Counted from the stretch's first letter, positions 24,454 through 33,425 are shown. The stretch is 64,000 nt of DNA from DASRDB01 sp035652815 (GCA_035652815.1 DASRDB010000019.1:1-64000); one strand, 5' to 3'. The notes: generated by a model from the letters alone, not told the origin. Translations and numbers: made by a program.

Positions 24454-25683
24454 TCAAGCCTGTTCTGAGGCTGTTCGAAAATCTTCAGGGTTGGTGGATG
24501 ACGGTTGACTGAGCCATGCCCGAATCTGCTCGTTATCCTGACCGAGCGCCGGGGGCGGCAGCTTATGTATAGGCGGCGTCAGAGAGAACGAGATGGGATG
24601 GCGAATCATAGGTACAGCCTCATCTCCCTCGCCAACCTCTACAATGGGATTCAGTCCGATTTCCTGAGCAAAGGCGACTCCACCCGCGACGTCATTGATC
24701 GGGCCGCACGGCACGCCAACGGCGCTCAACATGCGGAACCATTCGTTGGCGGGTTTTGTGCGCAGCCGTTCGACCAGCAGTGGGCGCAAGGCATCGCGGT
24801 TGCGGTTGCGGTCTTTGGTGTTGGCAAATCTGGGATCGCGCGGCAAATCGAGCAGGTCGAGGACTTCACAGAGCTTGCTGAATTGCCCGTTGTTTCCGGC
24901 TGCGATAATCAAGTCCTGGTCTGCGGTCGGCAGTGGTTCGTAGGGGTACAGGCTGGGATGGGCGTTACCCATGCGATGAGGAATGACGCCACCCGAGACA
25001 TATGCAGAGGTCTGATTGACCATTCCTGAAAGCGCAGTTGCGTACAGGCTTACCTCCACATGCTGGCCTGCGCCTGTGGAATTGCGATGATTGAGCGCGG
25101 CCAGGATGCCAATGGTGGCATGCATACCCGCCATGACATCGAATACCGATATACCTGAGCGATAGGCCGGGCCATCAGGATTGCCCGTAAGGCTCATTAA
25201 CCCGGACATGGCCTGCACGATCAGATCATAACCGGGAAGCGATGCTCCCTTTGCCGTTCCGAACCCACTTATGGAAGCGTAAATAATGCTCGGATTCTTC
25301 TGCTGCACCGCATCGTAATCCAGTCCAAAGCGCTTGAGGCCGCCGGGCTTGAAATTTTCGATAAAAACGTCGGCGCGGGCAGCCAGTTCCTGAGCCAGGC
25401 GCAGATCTTCGGGATTATTGAAATCGAGCGTAACCGAACGTTTGTTGCGGTTGATTGCCATGTAGTAGGTCGCAACTCCATCGCGCTCCGGTGGCAGCCA
25501 GGAACGAGTATCATCTCCGGCAGGACTCTCGACCTTGATGACTGTTGCGCCGAGGTCCCCAAGCAGCATGGTGCAGTACGGGCCAGCGAGTACTCGTGAG
25601 AAGTCGGCAATGAGTATTCCATCGAGCGGACCTGGTTGGTGATCGGCTCCCTGTGTCGTTTTGTCGTTGTCCTGCTCAGGCAT
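24454..25683 (-). CDS. CaiB/BaiF family III CoA-transferase
   Basis: 409 residues from ATG 25683 with a GGAG site; the frame stays open to 25818, but that would place coding sequence across the promoter and operator. Family features are GILIADFSRVLAGPYCTMLL, LGDLGATVIKVESPAGDDTR, NRNKRSVTLDFNN, SGFG and a probable catalytic Asp in SVFDVMAGMHA. The protein moves CoA between carboxylic acids through a mixed anhydride. It is the first gene of the CoA-transferase/lyase/LigB/LigA operon, so it probably activates an organic acid for the lyase step. Confidence 0.9.
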   Translation of the reverse strand: MPEQDNDKTTQGADHQPGPLDGILIADFSRVLAGPYCTMLLGDLGATVIKVESPAGDDTRSWLPPERDGVATYYMAINRNKRSVTLDFNNPEDLRLAQELAARADVFIENFKPGGLKRFGLDYDAVQQKNPSIIYASISGFGTAKGASLPGYDLIVQAMSGLMSLTGNPDGPAYRSGISVFDVMAGMHATIGILAALNHRNSTGAGQHVEVSLYATALSGMVNQTSAYVSGGVIPHRMGNAHPSLYPYEPLPTADQDLIIAAGNNGQFSKLCEVLDLLDLPRDPRFANTKDRNRNRDALRPLLVERLRTKPANEWFRMLSAVGVPCGPINDVAGGVAFAQEIGLNPIVEVGEGDEAVPMIRHPISFSLTPPIHKLPPPALGQDNEQIRAWLSQPSSTNPEDFRTASEQA

Positions 25684-25768
25684 AAGGTCTCCGGGTTGCG
25701 AACGCACAGGATGGATGGCCTGTGCAAATGCCTCATCTATTGTGACAGGTAGCAAACTGGTGGTTGCT

Positions 25769-25792
25769 TGTCCGTTATGCGGACGAGTGTCC
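25769..25792 (-). promoter_or_regulatory. Putative IclR operator, minus-strand operon
   Basis: On the minus strand it reads GGACA-N3-GTCCG-C-ATAACGGACA: three half-sites, two as an inverted repeat and one as a direct repeat. It begins nine bases after the -10 box of the promoter at 25802-25831. The site at 26931-26954 has the same layout and spacing. PcaU/PobR-type IclR regulators are known to bind three-repeat operators of this kind. Confidence 0.6.
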
Positions 25793-25801
25793 GGTTCAAT
25801 A

Positions 25802-25831
25802 AGTATAGACGAGATCAAAGAAGAATGTCAA
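25802..25831 (-). promoter_or_regulatory. Promoter of the CoA-transferase/LigAB operon
   Basis: On the minus strand: TTGACA (25831-25826), 18-base spacer, TATACT (25807-25802). The predicted start of transcription is near 25795, so the operator covers about +4 to +27. The leader to ATG 25683 is about 110 bases. Confidence 0.65.
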
Positions 25832-25856
25832 GCGAAGATTTTTTAAGCAGTGCTAG

Positions 25857-26663
25857 TCATGGTTTCGCTTCAGCCGTAATCTGCGGCCTGCTTTCCCACA
25901 GCGCCCAGTCAGTGCTAATGGCAGCCGCCGTTTGTAGCAGCAGTGGCAGGTATTCTCCGGTGAGCTTTTCGATGCTGGTTTCTGCGGCGTGAACGGTGAC
26001 GTTGAGCGCGGCAACCACCTGGTGGGAGCCATTGCGCACCGGCGCGGCTATCGAGCGAATGCCGCGTGCCAGGTGTTCGTCGGTAAGCGACCAGCCCCGT
26101 GTGCGCACCTCGCACAGAACCCGGTCGCGTTCTTCTACCGTTGGCTGCCAGAGCGGCGTGATACCGGAGCGGCTGGGGATAGCAAGTATTCGTTCAAGCT
26201 CGTCCGGCGGCAACTCAGCGAGTAGCACTTTGCCAAGCGAGGTCTGTAGGGCTGGAAAGCGCGTGCCGATTGTCACCGCCAGGGTGATGATCTTTGGCAC
26301 AGCTACACGCGCCACGTAAACGATGTCCGAGCCATCGAGCTGCGCGAGTGAAGATGATTCATGTGTGTGTCCTACAAGCCGTTCCATGTGCGGGCGGGCG
26401 ATCTCCCAGATGTTAGACGAGCCGATATAGGCCATGCCAAGCTCGAGAACTCGCGGAGTGAGCGCAAATGTGCCCTGCGCCGAGCGAACGTAGCCCAGCT
26501 CTTCGAGTGTGAGCAGCATCCGGCGGGCTGTTGGGCGAGCTAGTCCGGCAGCCGCAGCCACCTCGCTCAGCGTCATAGTTGGCCGATTGGGTTCAAATGC
26601 CCGTATGACATCAAGCCCTCGTGCCAGCGCCTCGATGAAATCGGGTCCTGTTTCTCCGCGCAT
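25857..26663 (-). CDS. IclR-family transcriptional regulator (PcaU/PobR-like)
   Basis: 268 residues with a GGGAGAAA site. The N-terminal winged HTH is at about 10-75 (LARGLDVIRAFEPNRPTMTL, EVAAAAGLARPTARRMLLTL). The C-terminal effector domain carries GMAYIGSSNIWEIARPH, DGSDIVYVARV, FPALQTSLGKVLLAELPPDE and RGIRSIAAPVRNG. This subgroup, with the 'FIEALARGLDVIRAF' opening, often controls protocatechuate or p-hydroxybenzoate catabolism. It lies between the two arms of the putative regulon and close to both copies of the operator described at 25769 and 26931. Confidence 0.9.
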   Translation of the reverse strand: MRGETGPDFIEALARGLDVIRAFEPNRPTMTLSEVAAAAGLARPTARRMLLTLEELGYVRSAQGTFALTPRVLELGMAYIGSSNIWEIARPHMERLVGHTHESSSLAQLDGSDIVYVARVAVPKIITLAVTIGTRFPALQTSLGKVLLAELPPDELERILAIPSRSGITPLWQPTVEERDRVLCEVRTRGWSLTDEHLARGIRSIAAPVRNGSHQVVAALNVTVHAAETSIEKLTGEYLPLLLQTAAAISTDWALWESRPQITAEAKP

Positions 26664-26713
26664 TATTTCTCCCTATAGCATAGCATGCATGCCATTATAA
26701 ACCTGACTCCATG

Positions 26714-26797
26714 TGTCATCCTGAGCGCAGCGAAAGATCTCAAGCCTTCACTGGCTCGACATGACAAGCAAGAGATCCTGAGCGCAGCGAAGGATGA
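26714..26797. repeat. 84-bp dispersed repeat with flipped core (ATCCTGAGCGCAGCGAAGGAT family)
   Basis: The outer parts pair (GTCATCC with GGATGAC, AGATCTC with GAGATC), but the GAGCGCAGCGA core is in the same orientation in both arms, so only the flanks are inverted. It has the same 84-base length and spacer words (GGCTCGACATG) as the copy at 61314-61397. Confidence 0.75.
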
Positions 26798-26892
26798 CAT
26801 GCGAAAGGGTCTTTTTCATGCCATGATATTTTTTCTATGTTCATCCTACCAGAAACGATACTGCGGTGTCTAGAGCAGCCTCAGCTATATGC

Positions 26893-26921
26893 TTGACAGG
26901 GGCCTGTTCATTGTGTAATAT
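26893..26921 (+). promoter_or_regulatory. Promoter of the amidohydrolase/oxidoreductase arm
   Basis: TTGACA (26893-26898), 17-base spacer, TAATAT (26916-26921). Predicted transcription start is near 26928, just before the operator. The leader to ATG 27101 is about 170 bases. Confidence 0.7.
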
Positions 26922-26930
26922 TGGTTCAGT

Positions 26931-26954
26931 GGACAGATGTCCGTATAACGGACA
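26931..26954 (+). promoter_or_regulatory. Putative IclR operator, amidohydrolase arm
   Basis: GGACA-N3-GTCCG-T-ATAACGGACA. It starts nine bases after the -10 box, exactly as in the site at 25769-25792. The inner 17 bases (26938-26954) form a near-perfect palindrome, TGTCCGTATAACGGACA. Confidence 0.6.
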
Positions 26955-27100
26955 CTGGCTTGCCCGTGACAGTTCTTTGAAGTATGTAGTGCAACACGGC
27001 TACAGTGATGTAAATAAAGGCTCTGGGCGACCGGCCTTCAACAGGCTGGCTACTCACCTGCTTTGCATCCTTGCAGCCAGAGCACAACGAGGTGAGTAAC

Positions 27101-28591
27101 ATGAGCCAGAACCCATCTGTGAACGGCAATTCCTTTCCATCAGGTCGCCCCGTCGTATTTCGTAACGCTACCGTGTTGACCATTGACCCCTCGTCTGGCG
27201 TGATCGAACATGGCGATGTCCTCGTTGAAGACAAGCGCATCGCGGCTGTTGGACGCCAACTGACAGCGCCGGATAGCGCGGTGGAGATTGACGCAACCGG
27301 TGGTATTCTCATGCCAGGGATGGTTGACACACACCGCCATATGTGGCAGACAGCGCTGCGCGGCTATGGAGCCGACTGGACCCTCACAAACTATTTTCAG
27401 TTCTACTACCTGAACTGGGGCAATATCTTCCGTCCTGAAGATATTTACGCCGGAAACCTGCTCTCCGCAATCGAGGCTGTAGACGCTGGAGTCACCACAG
27501 CCGTTGACTGGTCTCACGGTCTGCAAACGGTTGAGTATGCAGACGCGGCAGTCGATGCGCTTGAGTCGGTGCCGGGCCGGTTCGTTCTCGCGTATGGCAA
27601 CCTGCTGGGCGCTCCCTGGGAGTGGACAAAGGCTCCCGAGTTTGCCGACTTCATTAAGCGCCGTATCGATGGGCGCGGAGATATGCTGCGCATGCAGATC
27701 GCCTTCGATGTCACTGGCGATCCGAATTTCCCGGAAAAAGGCGCGTTCGAGGTTGCGCGGAATTTCAATCTGCCCGTCACAACTCATGCAGGTGTATGGG
27801 GCGTAACCAAAGATGCTAGCATCCGCTTGATGTACGAACACGGCTTCATGACCTCCTCTACCATCTATGTGCATGCGTCGTCGCTATCGGAAGACTCGTA
27901 CCATCTTATTGCGGCTACCGGCGGGCATGCATCGGTATCTGCTGAGAGTGAAGATAACGCGGGCCAGGGCTATCCCCCCACGTGGCTACTCCGGCGGTAT
28001 AACATCCCGGTGTCTCTCTCGATGGATACCAGCGTATGGTGGAGCGCAGACCTGTTCTCTGCGATGCGAGCAACCCTTAACGCTGACCGCGCCCGCGAGC
28101 ATCTAGAGGCGCACAAGCGTGGCGAAACCGTTATGCTCAGCCATCTGCGCGCTGAACAGGTGGTGAATTGGGCGACACTTGGCGGCGCTGAGGCGTTGGG
28201 CATGGACAGCTTCATCGGCAGCATCACCCCTGGCAAGAAGGCCGACCTTGTTCTGATTAAGAATGACCAGTCACCAGCAATGTTTCCCGTACTTCACCCC
28301 TATGGGCACGTCGTATTTCAGGCCGGGCGCGGAGATGTGCATACTGTGATGGTCGATGGCAATGTCGTCAAGTACGACCACCGTTTGCTTGGCATTGACC
28401 TGGATAAGGCCAGACAGGCAGTCATGAAGACGGTTGAGTATGCCTATTCTAAGATGGGCGAGCAGGCATGGAACCAGGGCATGAACCCTGAGAAGGCGAA
28501 GGTCGATTTCATCGAAAACCCCTACAAGTATACCGAACGGGAGCGTACCGGGACGGCGCAGCAAGGGAATGCAGAGCAGTCAGCTAAGTAG
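27101..28591 (+). CDS. Amidohydrolase (TrzN/AtzA/cytosine-deaminase-like)
   Basis: 496 residues from ATG 27101 with a GAGGTGA site; an upstream in-frame TTG at 27071 is weaker. A metal-dependent hydrolase of the amidohydrolase superfamily: the metal site DTHRHMW (His-x-His) after GGILMPGMV, a His in VTTHAGVWG, a His in YVHASSLSED, and a catalytic Asp in SLSMDTSVWW. The C-terminus has GADEAL-like GGAEALGMDSFIGSITPGKK and ADLVLIK. Relatives remove amino or halogen groups from heteroaromatic rings. Its promoter shares the IclR-type operator with the LigAB operon, suggesting it feeds the same catabolic route. Confidence 0.85.
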   Translation: MSQNPSVNGNSFPSGRPVVFRNATVLTIDPSSGVIEHGDVLVEDKRIAAVGRQLTAPDSAVEIDATGGILMPGMVDTHRHMWQTALRGYGADWTLTNYFQFYYLNWGNIFRPEDIYAGNLLSAIEAVDAGVTTAVDWSHGLQTVEYADAAVDALESVPGRFVLAYGNLLGAPWEWTKAPEFADFIKRRIDGRGDMLRMQIAFDVTGDPNFPEKGAFEVARNFNLPVTTHAGVWGVTKDASIRLMYEHGFMTSSTIYVHASSLSEDSYHLIAATGGHASVSAESEDNAGQGYPPTWLLRRYNIPVSLSMDTSVWWSADLFSAMRATLNADRAREHLEAHKRGETVMLSHLRAEQVVNWATLGGAEALGMDSFIGSITPGKKADLVLIKNDQSPAMFPVLHPYGHVVFQAGRGDVHTVMVDGNVVKYDHRLLGIDLDKARQAVMKTVEYAYSKMGEQAWNQGMNPEKAKVDFIENPYKYTERERTGTAQQGNAEQSAK

Positions 28592-28635
28592 GCTTCATGT
28601 CCTTAATGAATGTTTACGGGCAAGACCTATATGAG

Positions 28636-28707
28636 CATGTCATGCTGAGCGAAGCGAAGCATCTCGGCGTGACGAGAGAGATACTTCGCTTCGCTCAGCA
28701 TGACATG
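28636..28707. repeat. Inverted repeat (CATGCTGAGCGAAGCGAAGCAT family)
   Basis: 30-base arms (28636-28665 and 28678-28707) with a single mismatch and a 12-base loop. The inner arms of the nested element at 10023-10220 belong to the same family. It lies in the gap between the amidohydrolase and MDR genes and may attenuate read-through. Confidence 0.8.
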
Positions 28708-28773
28708 CTTGAATGTGATCGTTCTTGTTCATCAGGGCAGTTGAATACAGCAATACTTGGGGAGAACCGGAGA

Positions 28774-29757
28774 ATGAACGACGAAATGTTTGCGGCAGTG
28801 CTTCGCCAGCACGCTGCTCCACCCGAGCATGGTTCCTGGCCGATACCTCGCAGGGGGCCAGGGCAGGCTCTGGTGCGGGTGACAGCCGCGCCTATCAGTC
28901 CGTTGGATTTGCTGTGCGCGTCAGGCACGTCCTACTTCGGTGCGCCCCGGCTCCCGTATATTCCCGGCACGCAGGGCGTCGGCATCGTGATGGAGGCCGA
29001 TGCCCTCGCGCCCGGACAACGCATCTGGTTCTCTTGCGATGCTGGCATGAAGCCCGGAGATGGCAGCATGGCGGAGTACTGTGTTATTGATGAAGCATCC
29101 GCGCTCACCCTGCCTGACCAGATTGATGAGGACCTGGCCGCCGCGCTGGGTTTGTCCTCCATTGCAGCCTGGATGGCTCTCACCTGGCGTGGTCGCCTTC
29201 AGCCTGGGGAGCAGGTGCTTGTCCTCGGCGCGAGCGGAGCGGTTGGGCAGGTGGCTGTGCAGGCCGCGAAGCTGCTCGGCGCTGGTCGCGTAATTGCTGC
29301 CTCACGCGACGAGGCGGCGCGCACCCGCGCCCTCTCGCAGGGCGCAGATGCTGTCGTTGATCTCACTGGTGAAAATGTGGATGAGATCAGCAAGCGCATC
29401 GCGGCCGCCTGCGATGGCCCCTTGCAGCTGGTCATTGATCCGGTATGGGGCATTCCGGCGGAAGCAGCCGGTCGCGTGCTGGGATACGAAGGCAGGCTGG
29501 TCAATATTGGCTCGGCTGCCGGAGCCGCAGCACGCTTTGAGTCTGCCATTGTGCGCAGTCGCCTGCACAACATCATCGGCTATACCAACAATGCGCTGAC
29601 TCCCGAGCAGAAAGCGCAGGCCCTCAGTGAAATCCTCACCCACGCCGCTGCCGGACGCTGCACCATCGAACGAGAAAAGGTGCCGCTTGCCAACGCTGCC
29701 GAGGCCTGGAAACGGCAGGCAGCATCCGCCCGTCGCAAGCTTATCCTCATTCCTTGA
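28774..29757 (+). CDS. MDR-family quinone oxidoreductase/alcohol dehydrogenase
   Basis: 327 residues from ATG 28774, with GGGGAG upstream; the ORF extends further upstream only because it reads through the repeat. The GroES-like N-terminal domain carries PISPLDLLCASGTSYFG and PYIPGTQGVGIV. The Rossmann domain has EQVLVLGASGAVGQVAVQAA. The structural zinc cysteine cluster of classical alcohol dehydrogenases is absent, so it is more likely a zinc-free NADPH:quinone/enoyl reductase type. It follows the amidohydrolase and is probably cotranscribed from the promoter at 26893. Confidence 0.85.
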   Translation: MNDEMFAAVLRQHAAPPEHGSWPIPRRGPGQALVRVTAAPISPLDLLCASGTSYFGAPRLPYIPGTQGVGIVMEADALAPGQRIWFSCDAGMKPGDGSMAEYCVIDEASALTLPDQIDEDLAAALGLSSIAAWMALTWRGRLQPGEQVLVLGASGAVGQVAVQAAKLLGAGRVIAASRDEAARTRALSQGADAVVDLTGENVDEISKRIAAACDGPLQLVIDPVWGIPAEAAGRVLGYEGRLVNIGSAAGAAARFESAIVRSRLHNIIGYTNNALTPEQKAQALSEILTHAAAGRCTIEREKVPLANAAEAWKRQAASARRKLILIP

Positions 29758-29794
29758 AAAACAGATGCGGTGGCTTCCGGTTTCCCCGCACATA

Positions 29795-30832
29795 TCATCC
29801 CATCCGTTTTCTGTTGATATAAGCGCGGATGAAAGGCACCCAACGCAGGCGGGCGAAGAGAGACCACAACCCCGCCGCCTCTGCTGCCAGAATGAGCCAG
29901 TGCTGGGATACATCCGTTTCAATACGGCGAAGCAGATAAGGATTGCTCTTTTGATCGTTGAAGCCATTCACCGTTGTGAACGCCCACTTGTATCCTGCTT
30001 GCTGTACCGCTTGCACGACACCTTTACTGATATGTTGTACTTGTCCAACAGGATAGGCGAAACTGCGTACAGGCCTGCCCAATTGCTGTTCTAACACAGT
30101 ACGGCACTCTTTTACTTCGTCGAGCAGCTCTTTTTCGTCAATCAGAGAGGAGAGAATAGGATGATGCAGAGTGTGAGCGCCGAAGGAAATCAGCCCGCTC
30201 TCCTGCATCGCGCGTATTTCCTGCCAGGTGAGCGGTCGCGTGGTTTCCTCTTCCTCTGCTAGCCCGGCTGGCACATCAAGCGTCTGGTGCAGCATAGTGA
30301 GAAAAGCCTCGCGTTCGGCAACGGAAGGAGCCGTGTGCAGGTGTCTGGTAATGGTCTGCGCAAGCTCCAGGCGTTCCGAGGGGTCATTCAGATGCAATAT
30401 CTTCCCATCCAGAGCTATCTTTTCCACCTTTGTGTGCTTCAACAGGTGTCGCTCCTCCAACCACCAGTAGCGGCGATCTCTATCGATGTAGCCGGGGATA
30501 AGGAAGACAGTGAAAGGAATGTTGAGTTCCCGCGCCAATGGGAATGCATGCGAATAGTTGTCATGATATCCGTCGTCGAAAGACATGACCAGCGCAGTAC
30601 GAGGATCATCTCCTTGAAGGCCTGAGTCAAGCTGTTCTAAGGCATCTTCAAGATGGATCACCCGGTAGTGACGTTGCAGGTAGAGCATGTGTTCGCGCAG
30701 GTAGCCGCCAGAGGCCTCATGATAGTTGAGTACGATAACACGAGGTTTGCGGCGGTTCCACCAGCGCGCCAGCCTGACGCATCCACTATAGTAGAGGCAG
30801 GCGGCAACAAATATCATGACAAACTTACGCAC
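29795..30832 (-). CDS. Polysaccharide deacetylase (NodB-type), copy 1
   Basis: 345 residues from GTG 30832. The N-terminus (FVMIFVAACLYYSGCVRLAR) is a membrane anchor shared with the copies at 33422 and 36981. The NodB domain shows VIVLNYHEASG, TALVMSFDDGYHDNYSHAF with the metal-binding Asp pair, FLIPGY, and ISFGAHTLHHPILSSL with the His ligands, then SFAYPVGQV. It removes acetyl groups from N-acetyl sugars of surface polymers. It is the last gene of the minus-strand operon. An insert with a WWLEERHLLKH pattern is shared by all three copies and marks this subfamily. Confidence 0.88.
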   Translation of the reverse strand: MRKFVMIFVAACLYYSGCVRLARWWNRRKPRVIVLNYHEASGGYLREHMLYLQRHYRVIHLEDALEQLDSGLQGDDPRTALVMSFDDGYHDNYSHAFPLARELNIPFTVFLIPGYIDRDRRYWWLEERHLLKHTKVEKIALDGKILHLNDPSERLELAQTITRHLHTAPSVAEREAFLTMLHQTLDVPAGLAEEEETTRPLTWQEIRAMQESGLISFGAHTLHHPILSSLIDEKELLDEVKECRTVLEQQLGRPVRSFAYPVGQVQHISKGVVQAVQQAGYKWAFTTVNGFNDQKSNPYLLRRIETDVSQHWLILAAEAAGLWSLFARLRWVPFIRAYINRKRMG

Positions 30833-30861
30833 GAATTCCTATTTCCCTCTTGCGATAGCTG

Positions 30862-32109
30862 TCAGCTCCTGGCTTTTACCCTGCCCCGAGTGCCTATCTT
30901 GCGAGCCACAGATGCCGCGACTCGCCTGGCTGCCGCCTCGGAGCCAACTACAAAGCGATAGAACGGCCCGAAGCTGCGTGCCGCCGAAAATCCGACGAAG
31001 TACAAACCGGGAATATTGCTCTCGAACCAGGAGCTTAAGATTGGCGAGCCTTCATAGGTTTGAATCTCGGCCAGCAGCGATGGTGAGAGCATGGGCAGGC
31101 GTTTGATGTTTGCTCGATAGCCTGTAGCGAGCATGACGTGATCTGCCTCTAACACTTTGCCGCTCGTCAGTTTGAGCCTGACTCCATTCTCGGTCTCCTC
31201 TGCCTTGACCAACCGCTCCTGTTCGTGTACTTCGACCTTGCCAAGCACGCGAGGCTTCAGCCAGACGGAACCGGCAGGTCCATGACGGGTGGTGAGGACG
31301 TAATCCCGAGACGACTGGGGGAAGCGCTGGAAGGTATAGGGATATTTTTCCAGCAACAGGTTCATCCAACCGTTACCCATACCGGCCTTTGGCGCACGCA
31401 GCGTTCGAATGAACTGTGGAACCGATGAAATCTCTTCACGGAGCCAGCGAATGGGGTGCCGGGTAACCAGTTGCACCTCTGCTCCCTCCTCGTGCAGCAA
31501 TGCCGATGTTTCAAGTGCGGCCTGACCTGCTCCGACCATAATCACCCGCTTTCCGGCGAAGCTTTTCAGCATGCTGTGGTCGGCAGAGTGTGAGGCAAGT
31601 TCGGATGGCAAGTGAGCGTACTCCTGCGGGCGGTACGCATAGTATAACAGGCCGGGAGCCATGACGACAACCGCGCATTGCACGAGCCGTCCATCGGCGA
31701 GCGTCACCAGGTATTGTCCTTCCCGCCGTTCAATAGAGGTAACATACGTTTCGTCAACATCGGGTACGGCCTGTTGCTGGAACCAGAGGCCGTAATTAAT
31801 AAAGGTCTCTATTGGCAGTGGATCGTGAGGAGCTTTGTTTTCCTGCGCCTGACAATAGCGATCAATTGAGTAAAGACCTCGTGGATCAGAGAGATTGGAA
31901 GCCCACCAGTGCGAACGCAGGAGCATTCCCTGTGGCATATGTTCGCTCCAGAACTGAATAGGTTTTCCGAAAACGGCTACTTTCAGTCCTCGCGCAAGCA
32001 GATGCGCAGCAGTAGAGAGTCCATAAGGGCCAGCACCCATCACTACCACGTCATATTGAGCAGTTGGTATCGTGCCTTGAGGCTTTGCAATATCTATAGA
32101 TAAGCTCAT
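30862..32109 (-). CDS. FAD/NAD(P)-dependent oxidoreductase (FMO-like), copy 1
   Basis: 415 residues. An N-terminal FAD-binding fold has VVVMGAGPYGLSTAAHLLAR at about 20-40. A second dinucleotide fold has IMVGAGQAALETSALLHEEG. A later ATGYRANI box is the 'ATG' linker motif of flavin-containing and N-hydroxylating monooxygenases. The pattern suggests hydroxylation or oxidation of an amine or carbon on a small molecule or sugar, but the substrate is unknown. Its start overlaps the ATP-grasp stop by one base. A close paralogue lies at 34461. Confidence 0.8.
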   Translation of the reverse strand: MSLSIDIAKPQGTIPTAQYDVVVMGAGPYGLSTAAHLLARGLKVAVFGKPIQFWSEHMPQGMLLRSHWWASNLSDPRGLYSIDRYCQAQENKAPHDPLPIETFINYGLWFQQQAVPDVDETYVTSIERREGQYLVTLADGRLVQCAVVVMAPGLLYYAYRPQEYAHLPSELASHSADHSMLKSFAGKRVIMVGAGQAALETSALLHEEGAEVQLVTRHPIRWLREEISSVPQFIRTLRAPKAGMGNGWMNLLLEKYPYTFQRFPQSSRDYVLTTRHGPAGSVWLKPRVLGKVEVHEQERLVKAEETENGVRLKLTSGKVLEADHVMLATGYRANIKRLPMLSPSLLAEIQTYEGSPILSSWFESNIPGLYFVGFSAARSFGPFYRFVVGSEAAARRVAASVARKIGTRGRVKARS

Positions 32110-33425
32110 CAGTTATTCCTCCCCTGAGAAAAGCTTTTGCGCAGGCGTCGTTTCAGAGAACGCATGAAATCGATGGTTGCTGTCAGTCCTGGTCGCAGGT
32201 CTTTCCAGTCGATATAGTCATAGCCTGCCGGTATGAAAAATGAGATAAGGAAGTCAAACAGGGCTTGCGCAGGCGGCGTCACCCCTGGTCTTCCTCGCTG
32301 AGTAAAACATTGAACGGTTGCCAGAAGGTCGCCCTCCAGGTAGCGCATCCAGCCGCCGACGCGGTAACTGGTAATACGGTCGATAGGCCCTCCACTCGCC
32401 CATTGATAGAGAAGATGAGGGAAATCCACACCGGCCCGTACAGCAACTTCGACCGAGGCCGAGAGACGTGGATTGATCTCCATCAGATATGGTTTTCCAT
32501 CCGCGTCGCGGCGAAACTCGACTTCAGAATAGCCCTCCAGATTAATGGCGCGCACAAGCTTCTCTGATTGTTCGCCGATATCTCCTGGAACGGCAATGCT
32601 TTGCCGGTAGACCGAGGTGCCTCCCAGCGGTGGTTGAGTGCGCCTGGCAAACTGGGCGAAGTGGGCGTAAAATTCACCCTGCACATAGAAGAGATTGACA
32701 GCCTCGCGCCTGCCTGAAAGAAACTTCTGGAACAGGACGCGGCCTCCCAGGCGGGTCAAGTTTTCAACTGCTCCCTTTGCCTCATCAGGAGTGGTGACAA
32801 GCTGACTGATTAGCCGTTCGCTCTCCTGATCGCCCCAGAGCCAGGACTCAACAGGCTTGGCTACTGCCGGTAATCCAACCTCGCGTAGGGCCGCGCCTAC
32901 TTCGTCGACCGAGTTAATAAGCACACCGGGGGGAATGCCAATGCCCAGTTGCTTTGCGATCTCCAGCGTCCGATCCTTATCGATGGCGATAGCAAGCGCG
33001 GGTTCATCCGCCAGCGCAATCCGTACCCGTTTTTCGAGCCGTTCGCGGTACTGGCGTATTACGGCCAGCGTTCCATCGGACGAAGTGATAAGCACTCGCG
33101 CCCGCGTCCTGTCCAACAATTGCTCCAGATAATTGACATAGGGAGCGGGGGATTGCTCGTATGAGGGAGCAACAAATGCCTCCTGGCACCAGCGCGAGGA
33201 GAAGGTTGGGACGTGGCTTGCCAGGCCCTCGATCTCCGATGCTGCTACTCGCAGGCCCCGTTTGCCCAACGAGCGCACAGTGACAAGCGATTGCCGCAGC
33301 TTCGCATCCAGCACCAGAGCATCGTATGGCCCGGTGCGCTGCACAGGCTGCGCTTCATGGGGGGCCTCCTGTTTCGCTGCTGGTTGTGCGTCAATAACTG
33401 AAAGCAGTTGTGAAGAATCGTTCAT
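32109..33425 (-). CDS. ATP-grasp ligase, copy 1
   Basis: 438 residues. The N-terminal part has ALVLDAKLRQSLVTVRSLGK and a FSSRWCQEAFVAP segment. The ATP-grasp core includes LPAVAKPVESWLWGD, VLFQKFLSGRREAVNLFYV and the metal-binding YLMEINPRLSASVEVAVRAG. Such carboxylate-amine ligases activate a carboxylate as acyl phosphate and couple it to an amine or thiol. Next to deacetylases that expose amino groups, N-acylation of an amino sugar is an attractive guess. It is coupled to the preceding deacetylase by a four-base overlap. The ATP-grasp gene at 35693 is its paralogue. Confidence 0.82.
   Translation of the reverse strand: MNDSSQLLSVIDAQPAAKQEAPHEAQPVQRTGPYDALVLDAKLRQSLVTVRSLGKRGLRVAASEIEGLASHVPTFSSRWCQEAFVAPSYEQSPAPYVNYLEQLLDRTRARVLITSSDGTLAVIRQYRERLEKRVRIALADEPALAIAIDKDRTLEIAKQLGIGIPPGVLINSVDEVGAALREVGLPAVAKPVESWLWGDQESERLISQLVTTPDEAKGAVENLTRLGGRVLFQKFLSGRREAVNLFYVQGEFYAHFAQFARRTQPPLGGTSVYRQSIAVPGDIGEQSEKLVRAINLEGYSEVEFRRDADGKPYLMEINPRLSASVEVAVRAGVDFPHLLYQWASGGPIDRITSYRVGGWMRYLEGDLLATVQCFTQRGRPGVTPPAQALFDFLISFFIPAGYDYIDWKDLRPGLTATIDFMRSLKRRLRKSFSQGRNN

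Noticed and set aside
28597..28773. N-terminal extension of the MDR oxidoreductase
   Set aside because: The extra codons run through a dispersed palindrome and do not resemble the family. ATG 28774 has a ribosome site and begins the conserved domain.
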